9,593 bases of DNA from Gemmatimonadota bacterium. GTDB lineage: Bacteria > Gemmatimonadota > Gemmatimonadetes > Gemmatimonadales > GWC2-71-9. Shown here piece after piece: positions 1 to 6,697 of the stretch (positions within the stretch are counted from its first letter, which is position 1; every line of letters begins with the position of its first letter). Made by a program: the position numbers and the translations under genes. The stretch spans positions 1-9,593 of the forward strand of contig QHUF01000034.1 in NCBI GenBank assembly GCA_003221075.1, given 5' to 3'. The notes under the pieces were generated by a model. The model saw nothing but the letters and a program-made list of their open reading frames with translations. It searched no databases and was not told where the DNA came from.

Positions 1-1237
1 GATTCGACGCGTTGCCGTCGATGCGGTCGGTGTAGGCGAGTCCCACGGTCGAGCTGGTGCCGAGATCGCGCCGCAGCCGGAGCAGGTTGACGATCGGATG
101 GTCGCCCGTGGCGGACAGGTTGTTGTCGTCGACCGCGCCGATGTAGGCGACGCCGGTTCCGCCGACCTTCCCGGTCAGCTTTGCTCCGCCGACGGGAGAA
201 CTGATCCGCCGGGTATAGATCAGCGCGTTGGGCGTATCGAACTGCTCGAGTCCCTCGAGAAAGAACGGGCGCTTTTCGGGAAAGAACACCGCGAACCGCT
301 CATTCACGGTCACCTGACCGACGTCGGCCTCGACCTGCGAGAAATCCGGATTTACGGTGCCCGTCATGCTGAGGTTCTGCGTGACACCCCAGCGCAGATT
401 CGCACCCAGCTGCGGGTCGACCACACCATAACGGTATGCCGATGCCGCAGGCGCGCCGTCCACGCGCGACGTGAACTCCGGACTGAGGTCCATCACCAGC
501 CCCCGGCGCATCCCGGTCAACCCTTTCAGCGAGCCGGACTGAATGAGGAAGCTGGCGTTGGCGCGCACCGCCGGCGTCCACGTGTCCTCGTACGCGGTAT
601 GCTGCGTCACCCGTACGATCTGGATGCCCCAATCCTGAATCGCGGCGCTCTGGTAGCGCAGGCTCTTGAACGGAATGCGGACTTCGACCTCGAAACCACT
701 CGGCGTGACTCGGCCCTGCGATTCGTAGACGTAATCGGGGTTCAGATCGACGACCCCGTCGAAGCGCCCGCCCGCATTCCCCCCGCCGGCGGCGCCGGCA
801 ATCCCCTCGCTGCGCACGCCGTCCTGTTGCGCGCCCAGCGGGTTGACGGCAAAGAGCAGCGCCCGGCGCCGATCGTTGAACGTGTCGAGCAGGATCTGAA
901 TGTTGTCGTCGGCTCCGATGTTGTCGCGGTCGGCGAGCGTCGCCCGCACCACATTACCGTGCTTTTCGAAGGCGCGGATGCCGAAGTAGATCGCATCGGG
1001 TGCGTAGAAGACGAGGACCTGGGTCGAGTCCTCAGCCGGCCGGCTGTCCACGGGGCGGTATTGACTGAATCCCGTGAGCAGCGCCGCCTGTCGCCACACA
1101 TCCTCGTCGAGCACGCCGTCGATGTGCACGGCGGCCTCGATCCGCGGCACGCGCACGTCGAGCTGACGGAGGTGGCCGTCGTAGACTGGCCCCTGTGCGC
1201 CCGCGGATTGCATGAGAAGGAGAAGAACGGGGAGCAT
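1..1237 (-). CDS. CBM9-like / DUF5916 outer-membrane protein, N-terminal part (3' end beyond window)
   Basis: Open for 412 codons from ATG at 1237 to the window edge, so only the N-terminal half is present (full members are usually well over 700 residues). Residues 1-15 form a short hydrophobic signal peptide (MLPVLLLLMQSAGAQ), which supports export; a second in-frame ATG at codon 9 is less likely because it would remove that signal. Residues about 30-215 resemble the carbohydrate-binding family 9-like fold that opens these proteins (VPRIEAAVHIDGVLDEDVW at 30-48, DDNIQILLDTF at 110-120, PSGFEVEVRIPFKSLRY at 179-195). From about 235 the DUF5916 barrel begins, with hallmark blocks VNPDFSQVEAD (295-305) and FFPEKRPFFLEG (318-329). 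The family is predicted to be an outer-membrane beta-barrel; its substrate is unknown to me, and binding of sugar or another ligand is only inference. It follows the efflux operon after a 124-base gap filled by an inverted repeat, so it may be separately controlled. Confidence 0.9.
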   Translation of the reverse strand, partial: MLPVLLLLMQSAGAQGPVYDGHLRQLDVRVPRIEAAVHIDGVLDEDVWRQAALLTGFSQYRPVDSRPAEDSTQVLVFYAPDAIYFGIRAFEKHGNVVRATLADRDNIGADDNIQILLDTFNDRRRALLFAVNPLGAQQDGVRSEGIAGAAGGGNAGGRFDGVVDLNPDYVYESQGRVTPSGFEVEVRIPFKSLRYQSAAIQDWGIQIVRVTQHTAYEDTWTPAVRANASFLIQSGSLKGLTGMRRGLVMDLSPEFTSRVDGAPAASAYRYGVVDPQLGANLRWGVTQNLSMTGTVNPDFSQVEADVGQVTVNERFAVFFPEKRPFFLEGLEQFDTPNALIYTRRISSPVGGAKLTGKVGGTGVAYIGAVDDNNLSATGDHPIVNLLRLRRDLGTSSTVGLAYTDRIDGNASN

Positions 1238-1249
1238 GGTGGGAAGATA

Positions 1250-1361
1250 ATTGCGGATTGCCGATTGCGGATTGCGGATTGGTCAGGCAAATACGAACCC
1301 GTCGACTACGAATCGTCAGCCGGTCACGCCAATCCGCAATCCGAATTCCGCAATCCGCAAT
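1250..1361. repeat. Long inverted repeat made of ATTGCGG heptamers (intergenic hairpin)
   Basis: The left arm (1250-1282) is four tandem 7-base units, three exact ATTGCGG and one ATTGCCG, followed by ATTGG. The right arm (1329-1361) is CCAAT followed by four units of the opposite orientation, CCGCAAT, CCGAATT, CCGCAAT, CCGCAAT. The arms are 33 bases and complementary at 30 positions, around a 46-base loop (1283-1328). The element fills almost the whole gap between the permease stop (TAG at 1364-1362, directly abutting the right arm) and the DUF5916 start at 1237. As RNA it would form a long stable hairpin. No U-run follows on the minus strand, so it is not a standard intrinsic terminator. Heptamer-built intergenic repeats are known, for example the STRR repeats of cyanobacteria; whether this one is mobile, structural or regulatory cannot be told from one copy. 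Confidence 0.85.
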
Positions 1362-2497
1362 CTATTCGTATCTCAGCGCCACAATCGGATCCAGCGAGGC
1401 GGCCCGCCGCGCCGGCCAGATGCCGAAGAACAGCCCCACGATCGCGCTGAAGATGAAGGCGATCAGGATGGCGAGGACGCTTATCGACGTGTTCCAATGC
1501 GCGAGCTTGGACAAGGCGACCGCGCCGAGTGTGCCGAAGAGAATGCCGATAATGCCTCCGGCGAGACACAAGACCAGCGCCTCGACGAGGAACTGGAACA
1601 GGATATTGAAGCTTGTGGCGCCCAGCGGACGGCCGCGATGCCGGCGAGCAAGTACGAGAACGTCTTCGCCGTGTCCTGAAACGTCGCCAGAATGTCCGAC
1701 TGGTTGCGGATCTGGAAGTCGTTCTCGCCGCCCGGCCGGATCTTGTGCTCGCGCCGCATCACGCGCTCGATTTCGATCATCGCCAACGTCATCTGCGGCA
1801 CGCTCGCCGCATCGACGGTGATGGACCGCAGGCGATCGGTCCCCATGATGCGGTAGCGGCCCGTCTGCAGCGGAATCAGGATCTGCTCGTCCGGATTTCC
1901 GAATCCGCCCGCCGAGCCCTTCGCCGATAGCACGCCGATGATCTCGAAGGGAATTCCCCGAATCTGAATCTCCTGCCCGATCATCGCGGCTGGATTTCGG
2001 TTGAACATGTCCGGAATCGCCGAGCCGAGTACGGCGAAACGCCGGCGTCCCTCGTCCTCCCCAGCCGTGAACATCCGGCCGGCCGTCATCGTGTAGTTCT
2101 TGACCGTCGCGTAATTGGGCGTCGTGGCCACGATACTGACGTTGCCGTTCTGGCCGCCAAGCTTGATCTGCATGTTGCGGGTCAGCTCGGGCACGACGCC
2201 TTTGACGTAGCGGGCGTCGCGCGCCAGCGCGGCCGCGTCGTCCACCGTGACGCTGACGCGCTGGTCGAACATGATCGCGATCCCGCCCCGGAACGACTGT
2301 CCCGGATAAATCGACAACAGCGTCGGACCGAGCGCCTGGAGCCGAGCCTGCACGGCCTTCTGCGCCCCGCTCCCGAGCGCCACCATCGTGATGACCGCGC
2401 CGACGCCGATGATGATGCCCAGCATCGTCAGAAACGACCGCAGCTTGTTGGCGCGGATCGCCTGGAGCGCGACCTGGAAGATTTCTCCGAGGAGCAT
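1362..2497 (-). pseudogene. MacB-type ABC transporter permease, frameshifted with a missing conserved block
   Basis: Starts at ATG 2497, one base after the adaptor stop (TAG-G-ATG). Residues 1-290 are a normal MacB/FtsX-type permease: N-terminal cytoplasmic helix and first membrane segment (RSFLTMLGIIIGVGAVITMV at 20-39), then the periplasmic MacB core domain up to about residue 275, and the beginning of the second membrane segment (TFSYLLAGIAAV, ending at base 1628). Here the frame breaks. The match resumes in another frame at 1622 (GATSFNILFQFLVEAL) and runs 86 codons to TAG at 1364-1362, giving the last two membrane segments and the typical ending WPARRAASLDPIVALRYE. Read without the shift, the frame ends at 1481 with unrelated residues. 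What is absent between V290 and GATS is the family block of about 30 residues that completes the second membrane segment and the cytoplasmic TERTREIG-type loop that touches the ATPase. So this is a deletion of roughly 85 bases that also changes frame. It is either a true pseudogene or an assembly error. Confidence 0.88.
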
Positions 2498-2498
2498 C

Positions 2499-4058
2499 CT
2501 ACGGCCTCGTCGTCGTCGGCGGCCGCGCGGGAGTGGTCGGCTGCTGCTGCTGCACTCCCGGCAGGCCGCCGCCCGTGACGTTGCGCATCCGCTGCTGCAT
2601 GTCGCGCTGCGCGTTGAGCAATGACGCGCTGGGCAGGACCAGCACGGTGTCGTGCTCCGTCAAGCCGCTCACGACCTCGATGTAGTCGAGATCGGTGAGG
2701 CCGGTGCGGATCTGCACGGGCGTTGGCTTGCCGTTCTTGAGCGTGAACACGATGTAGCTCGACGCCTCGCCGGTGTTGCGGCGGAAGCCGCCACCGCCCG
2801 CACCGCCGCCCCCGCCCGCTCGCTGCATCATCTGCCGCATCGCTGCCATCGCGCTCTGCTCGGCCGGCGTCAGCTCCTGGCCCGACATACGCTTCTGGAA
2901 CGCCGACCGGATCTGCGCTTCTGTCACGCCGGGCGGCAGCTGGATCGTGCGGCCGTCGGGCGTGGTCATGGTGTTCCCGCCGGCGGGCTTGGCGGAGTCG
3001 GGCTTCGCCGCCGTGCTATCGCGCCGTGCCGTACCGCCACCCAGCGACGCACTGTCACGGTTGGTTGGCGTCTGCTGCTGGCTCGCGGTCGCGAGCTGCT
3101 GCTGTACCTGGGTTGGATCGAGTCCCAGCACTTGGGCCGCCGAGGCGACGTCGCGCTGCGTCCGCAGCGCCGCGTTCGGCACCGCGATCACGTTGTCCCG
3201 GCGCCCGACATGAATCTCGACCTCGGTGTTCATCCCCGGCTTGAGCAGGTGATTCGGATTGGGAATCCGCACCAGGACGTTGAACATGGTGACGTTCTGC
3301 TGCACGGTGGCCTGCGGCTCGATCTTGAGGACGCTGCCCTCGAACGGGCGATTGGGATATGCGTCCACCGTGATCGTCGAGAGGAGACCCGGCGACACCT
3401 TGCCGATATCCGTTTCATCGACGAGCGCGCGGATCTGCACCGTGTCGAGGTTCGCCATCTTGAACAGCACCGTACCGCCACCCACGTCGGTCGTCGGCGA
3501 CGAGATCACGGTGCCGAGCTCCACGTTCTTGGTGATGATCGTGCCCGCCAGCGGTGCGCGCAGCTTCGTGTCGTTCATCCGGTCCCGCGCGTTCTCGAGA
3601 TCCGACCGCGCGCGGATCACCGACGCGTTGGCGTTGGCGTAGTCGAGCCTGGCGCCGTCGTACTCCGTCTGCGTGATCGCCTGGGCCTTGAACAGCGTGT
3701 CGGAGCGTGCGAGCTGCGCTTTGGCATTGCCGAGCTGTGCCTGCGCGACCTCGAGGTTTGCCTGCGCCTGCGCCAGGTTGTTGCGCGGGATGCGCGGATC
3801 GATCGAGGCGAGCAGCTGATCTTCCTTCACGTCGTCGCCCGTCTGCACGTTCATCCCGATGATCTCGCCCGACGCCTTGGACTTCACGTCGACCGTCAGC
3901 ACCGGCTCGATTGCGCCCGAGGCGGACGCCGACACCACAAGGTTGCGGCGTTCTACCGGAACGGCCTCGTACGACAATGTCGCCTGCTTCTGACTGCAGG
4001 CGGAGATCCCGGCGAGCAGCAACGTCGCCGCCGCGCTTCCCCAAAGTTTTGTGTTCAC
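2499..4058 (-). CDS. MacA/HlyD-type periplasmic adaptor, lipoprotein, with large Q/G/S-rich insertion (519 aa)
   Basis: This membrane fusion protein links an inner-membrane ABC exporter to a TolC channel. It starts at GTG 4058, whose bases overlap the ATPase stop (GTGA at 4058-4055). Residues 1-21 are a lipoprotein signal with lipobox ISAC, Cys21 being the predicted lipid anchor. Then come the first half of the lipoyl/barrel-sandwich domain (about 40-88, SKASGEIIGMNVQTGDDV), an Ala/Gln-rich alpha-hairpin (about 92-165), the second lipoyl half (LRAPLAGTIITKNVELGTVI, 166-185), and the beta-barrel (about 205-290, TVDAYPNRPFEGSV and LLKPGMNTEVEIHV). Between about 303 and 430 there is an insertion of roughly 125 residues, low in complexity, with QQQ and G-runs and one predicted helix (about 379-413). 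The membrane-proximal domain follows (SYIVFTLKNGKPTPVQIRTG, 434-453), and the last 20 residues are a Pro/Thr/Gln tail. It is longer than typical MacA (about 370-400 residues) because of the insertion. The frame is intact. Confidence 0.95.
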   Translation of the reverse strand: MNTKLWGSAAATLLLAGISACSQKQATLSYEAVPVERRNLVVSASASGAIEPVLTVDVKSKASGEIIGMNVQTGDDVKEDQLLASIDPRIPRNNLAQAQANLEVAQAQLGNAKAQLARSDTLFKAQAITQTEYDGARLDYANANASVIRARSDLENARDRMNDTKLRAPLAGTIITKNVELGTVISSPTTDVGGGTVLFKMANLDTVQIRALVDETDIGKVSPGLLSTITVDAYPNRPFEGSVLKIEPQATVQQNVTMFNVLVRIPNPNHLLKPGMNTEVEIHVGRRDNVIAVPNAALRTQRDVASAAQVLGLDPTQVQQQLATASQQQTPTNRDSASLGGGTARRDSTAAKPDSAKPAGGNTMTTPDGRTIQLPPGVTEAQIRSAFQKRMSGQELTPAEQSAMAAMRQMMQRAGGGGGAGGGGFRRNTGEASSYIVFTLKNGKPTPVQIRTGLTDLDYIEVVSGLTEHDTVLVLPSASLLNAQRDMQQRMRNVTGGGLPGVQQQQPTTPARPPTTTRP

Positions 4059-4798
4059 GTCTGACCTTCCGTCCTCTCATCGCGCGCAATCTTGCCGTCG
4101 AGCAGGTGAATCTGGCGGCGCGCGTGCACCGCAATGTCGTGTTCGTGCGTCACCAGCACGATGGTCTGGCCCGAGTCATGCAGCTCATGAAACAGCGCCA
4201 TGATTTCGTTGCCCGTCGCCGAGTCGAGATTTCCGGTCGGCTCGTCGGCGAGCAGGATGCTGGGCGAATTCACGAGCGCGCGTGCAATGGCGACGCGCTG
4301 CCGCTGCCCGCCCGACAGCTCATTGGGCCGGTGATCCATACGGTCACCCAGCCCCACCTGTTGAAGGGACCGGGCAGCGCGCTCGCGCCGCTCCTTGGCG
4401 GACATGCCCGCATAGATGAGCGGCAGCTCGACGTTGTGGAGCGCATCAGCGCGCGGCAGCAGGTTGAACGTCTGGAACACAAATCCGATTTCCTTGTTGC
4501 GGATCCGCGCCAGCTCGTCGTCGCTCAGATCGCTCACCTTCTGCCCGTTGAGCCAGTACTCGCCGCTCGTCGGCGTGTCGAGGCAGCCGATCAAATTCAT
4601 GAGCGTCGACTTGCCCGACCCCGACGGTCCCATGCAGGCGACGAATTCGTTCTTCTTGATCTGGATATCGACGCCGCGCAGCGCATGCACGACCTCGGCG
4701 CCCATGACATACTCACGCGTCAGGTGATGCGTGAGAATGACGGTGTCGGGCGTCGGCGTGTCGCCGGTGCGGAACATCGCCGCTTGCGCTGTCGTCAT
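4055..4798 (-). CDS. MacB-type ABC transporter ATP-binding protein (247 aa)
   Basis: Cytoplasmic ATPase that powers the exporter. All nucleotide-binding elements are visible: Walker A GPSGSGKS (57-64), Q-loop glutamine in VFQTFNLLP (Q109), signature LSGGQRQR (161-168), Walker B ILLADEP with the catalytic Glu186, D-loop NLDSATG (190-196), and the switch histidine in VTHEHD (H218). The TFNLLP, ELPLIYAG and HRPNELSGG wording is that of the MacB/LolD subgroup, which works with four-helix FtsX-type permeases rather than classical importers. E. coli MacB fuses ATPase and permease; here they are separate genes, with the adaptor between them. The start ATG at 4798 overlaps the TolC stop (ATGA, 4798-4795) and its own stop overlaps the adaptor start (GTGA), so translation is probably coupled on both sides. 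The gene is full length and undamaged. Confidence 0.97.
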   Translation of the reverse strand: MTTAQAAMFRTGDTPTPDTVILTHHLTREYVMGAEVVHALRGVDIQIKKNEFVACMGPSGSGKSTLMNLIGCLDTPTSGEYWLNGQKVSDLSDDELARIRNKEIGFVFQTFNLLPRADALHNVELPLIYAGMSAKERRERAARSLQQVGLGDRMDHRPNELSGGQRQRVAIARALVNSPSILLADEPTGNLDSATGNEIMALFHELHDSGQTIVLVTHEHDIAVHARRQIHLLDGKIARDERTEGQT

Positions 4799-5896
4799 AG
4801 TGTCCGTCCCACGACCGCTTCGACCTGCGCGCGGGCGATGAGGTAGTTGAGGCGCGTTTGTACGACGTTCACTTCCGCCTGCGTCAGCGCCGCCTGGGAT
4901 GTGAGCAGGTCGAGGATCGTCGCCGCGCCCACGCGGTAGCGCTCGTTCTGCACGCGCAGATCTTCGGTCGCGGCGGCGAGGTTGTCGCTGGCGATCGATA
5001 TCTGCGCATATGCCGTCGTCAGCGCAGCCATCTGCTGGGTGAACTGCGCGTTCACCTGGCGGCGCGCATCCGCCGCACGTGCTTCAGCGACATCCCTGGA
5101 CACGCTGGCACTCACCTGGTTTTGCTCCCGCACGAATCCGTTGAAGAGCGGCCAGTTGAGCCCGAACGTCCAGCTGAAATTCTCCTTGTACGGCGTCAGG
5201 AACGGCAGCTGCGGGTCGCTGAGGCCGGCGCGACGGTTGCTGTACGACACGTTGAACGTCGGCCAGTACTGTGCGCGCGCGCTCCACACCTGGGCGCGCG
5301 CGGCCCGCGCCTGGGCGTCGGCCTGCTCGACCTGCGGTGCATGCTCCAACGTGCCCGCGCGGAGATCGGTCGTGTCCGGCGGTGCAGGCAACGCGCTATC
5401 GGGTATGGCGCGCACCGGCTGATCCACACCGATCTGCCGGCCGAGATTCGCTTGCGCCGTCGCGAGATTCGCCTGCGCCTGCAGCAGCGCGATCCGCGCA
5501 TTGCCATAATCCACCGTCGATCGCAGCGAGTCCGAGCGTGTCGCGGACCCCGCATGGAGCTTGTCGACCGATATCTGAAGCTGTTGCTGGGCGCGGCGCA
5601 CCTGCGACTGCGCCACGCGAACCAGCTCCTCGGTGGCGATCGCGTTGTAGAACGCCTGCTTGGTCAGCAGCGTCACCTGGAAACGCTGGTTGACGACGGC
5701 GGCCGTCGCCGCGTCGGTCGTCGCATACGCCGATCGGAGGTTGGCAATCCGCTTGAAACCAGCGAACAAGTCGACCTGGGCCGACAAATGCGCGCTGCAC
5801 GGCCTCCTGAAGGGTGACCTCGGCGATCTGCTGCGCCACGGCGGGCCCGGCGAGCAGCGTGCCAAGCAGAGTCCCCACCACCAAGCCTCGCTGCAT
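4795..5896 (-). pseudogene. TolC-family outer-membrane efflux channel, frameshifted with N-terminal segment missing
   Basis: The outer-membrane exit duct for the adjacent ABC pump. It starts at ATG 5896 sharing one base with the previous stop (TAATG). Residues 1-36 give a clean signal peptide (MQRGLVVGTLLGTLLAGPAVAQ) and the first motif of TolC proteins (EVTLQEAVQRA, 26-36, ending at base 5789). The frame then goes wrong; the homologous reading resumes in another frame at about 5787 (LSAQVDLFAGFKRIANLRSA) and continues for about 330 codons to TGA at 4797-4795. That part contains two long helical pairs, the periplasmic stretch RRAGLSDPQLPFLTPYKENF, the second barrel strand set (WTFGLNWPLFNGFVREQNQ) and the typical C-terminal helix (LNYLIARAQVEAVVG). 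Missing between the halves are the rest of the first helix, its partner and the first barrel strands, roughly 60-70 residues judged by family length of about 430. Either a genuine deletion plus frameshift or an assembly loss. An ATG-initiated reading from 5865 in the second frame would lack a signal peptide. Confidence 0.88.
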
Positions 5897-6309
5897 TAGT
5901 GGCTCCCCCCCCCCACAGCTTTCCCTTTGGTGGAGTCTTCCCGCTCCCTACGTTGATGCTCAGCGCGATCGATCAGTTGCTGGTGACGGGTCCGCTGCTC
6001 GGGCGTGAGCTGGGCGTCGATCTCGGCACGCATGCGCGTCTTAATGGAATCGAACCGCGGCCGGACCCGCGCCCACAGGGAATCGGTCTCGGGGCGATGC
6101 CGGGCGAAGATCGCCCGGACGGAGTCGCGCTGCGCGGCGCTGAGGTCCAGCTCCCGGCTCAAATACTCGACCATCGCGTCGGGTCCGCGCCGGGGGCCCC
6201 CCCGCCCGTCGCGCTCCGCGGCCTCGCGGCCGCCCCATCCGGCAAGTCCACCCGCCAGGAACACGGCGGCCAACAGGCCGACCGCGGCGAGTTTCGATCT
6301 ATTCAGCAT
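5896..6309 (-). CDS. Spy/CpxP-like LTxxQ periplasmic protein (Metal_resist-type, 137 aa)
   Basis: Small envelope protein of the Spy/CpxP/ZraP-like group, known as periplasmic chaperones or metal-linked stress sensors. Residues 7-26 are one hydrophobic segment (signal peptide or anchor), followed by a Gly/Arg-rich linker (about 27-44). The rest is helical and charged, with two repeated motif sites, LSAAQ (56-60) and LTPEQ (101-105), the classic LTxxQ signature. The ATG at 6309 is chosen over a TTG at 6339 because AAGGAG lies nine bases upstream and because the TTG start would overlap the previous gene by 14 bases and place lysines and glutamates before the signal. Its stop is TAA at 5898-5896, overlapping the TolC ATG. 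The last codons include a run of ten G (plus-strand C at 5905-5914). The context, after a sigma/anti-sigma pair and before an efflux pump, suggests envelope or metal stress sensing. The specific ligand is not visible; no Cys or His-rich metal site stands out. Confidence 0.85.
   Translation of the reverse strand: MLNRSKLAAVGLLAAVFLAGGLAGWGGREAAERDGRGGPRRGPDAMVEYLSRELDLSAAQRDSVRAIFARHRPETDSLWARVRPRFDSIKTRMRAEIDAQLTPEQRTRHQQLIDRAEHQRREREDSTKGKAVGGGSH
5905..5914 (-). repeat. G10 homopolymer at the end of the LTxxQ gene
   Basis: Ten consecutive C on the plus strand (G on the coding strand) encode the three glycines just before the LTxxQ protein stop and lie eight bases ahead of the TolC ATG. Such tracts are prone to polymerase slippage and sequencing error. 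Adding one G would put the LTxxQ frame in register with the TolC ATG. Confidence 0.8.
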
Positions 6310-6318
6310 TTCCTCTTT

Positions 6319-6324
6319 CTCCTT
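6319..6324 (-). promoter_or_regulatory. Shine-Dalgarno site deciding the start of the LTxxQ protein
   Basis: On the minus strand AAGGAG (6324-6319) lies nine bases before ATG 6309 and just after the TAA of the anti-sigma gene. It selects ATG 6309 rather than the upstream TTG at 6339. Confidence 0.8.
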
Positions 6325-6325
6325 C

Positions 6326-6697
6326 TTAGCGTTCGTCAACCAGTGACGAAAACACGACGCTCGCGTCCGGTGGATCCGACGCCGTCACGAGAGCGGCGAG
6401 GCCAGGGCCATCAACGAGTGCCATCGCGGCATCGATCGAGGCCGGCGCCGGCGCCAGCACGGTGCGCCCGAGCAGAAACCCGGCGATGAGCGCGGCGGCT
6501 GCGGCCGCGATGCCCGGCCGGAACCAGGACGCCAGCACGTCGATCGTGGGAACCGTGGCGCGGTCCAGCGCCCGCTCATACTGCGCCATGACCCGAGCGA
6601 CGAACGCTTTCTGATCGTCATTCGGATCCAGCGCGCCGCGCAGCGCCGCGCCCAGCTCCGGATCCGGGCGATGATCGAACGCCTGTGAGTCTTTCAT
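6326..6697 (-). CDS. Small single-pass membrane protein, probable anti-sigma factor (123 aa)
   Basis: Not recognised by sequence family; the role is inferred from position. Its ATG (6697) overlaps the sigma factor stop (ATGA, 6697-6694), and AAGGAG lies eight bases upstream. Residues 1-60 are polar and acidic-to-mixed, with predicted helix (about 28-56) that could bind a sigma factor in the cytoplasm. Residues about 61-82 form one membrane helix (GIAAAAAALIAGFLLG). Residues 83-123 would lie in the periplasm, with many Ala, Asp and Ser. This N-in topology of cytoplasmic binding region, one membrane helix and short periplasmic tail is the one used by many anti-sigma factors. There is no cysteine at all, so the common zinc-binding HxxxCxxC motif is absent. 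Alternative: a small regulator or membrane protein unrelated to sigma control. Confidence 0.75.
   Translation of the reverse strand: MKDSQAFDHRPDPELGAALRGALDPNDDQKAFVARVMAQYERALDRATVPTIDVLASWFRPGIAAAAAALIAGFLLGRTVLAPAPASIDAAMALVDGPGLAALVTASDPPDASVVFSSLVDER

Noticed and set aside
1250..1361. CRISPR array or intrinsic terminator
   Set aside because: The units are only 7 bases, in tandem without spacers, and in opposite orientation in the two arms, so it is no CRISPR. No run of U follows the hairpin in the direction of transcription, so a standard intrinsic terminator is not supported.
98..1450. Long plus-strand reading frame of 450 codons
   Set aside because: It is antisense to the DUF5916 gene and the repeat; its translation is Arg/His/Val-rich without any family motif, while the minus strand shows clear DUF5916 blocks. 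Its end simply reads through the heptamer repeat.
1481..1627. The unshifted C-terminal tail of the permease frame as a genuine alternative C-terminus
   Set aside because: The residues after V290 are Ser/Arg-rich and match nothing, whereas the other frame gives two membrane helices and the typical permease ending.
1620..1630. Programmed ribosomal frameshift in the permease
   Set aside because: No slippery heptamer is present, and a frameshift would not restore the missing block of about 30 residues.
2652..4064. Plus-strand reading frame of 470 codons
   Set aside because: Antisense shadow of the adaptor gene caused by high third-position GC; composition is Arg/His/Leu-rich with no recognisable domain.
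3911..5817. Two long plus-strand reading frames opposite the ATPase and TolC genes
   Set aside because: The minus strand carries Walker A, signature and Walker B motifs and TolC motifs in these stretches; the plus-strand products look like nothing known.
6310..6339. Upstream TTG start for the LTxxQ protein
   Set aside because: It would overlap the anti-sigma gene and use the AAGGAG site as coding sequence; ATG 6309 is better placed.
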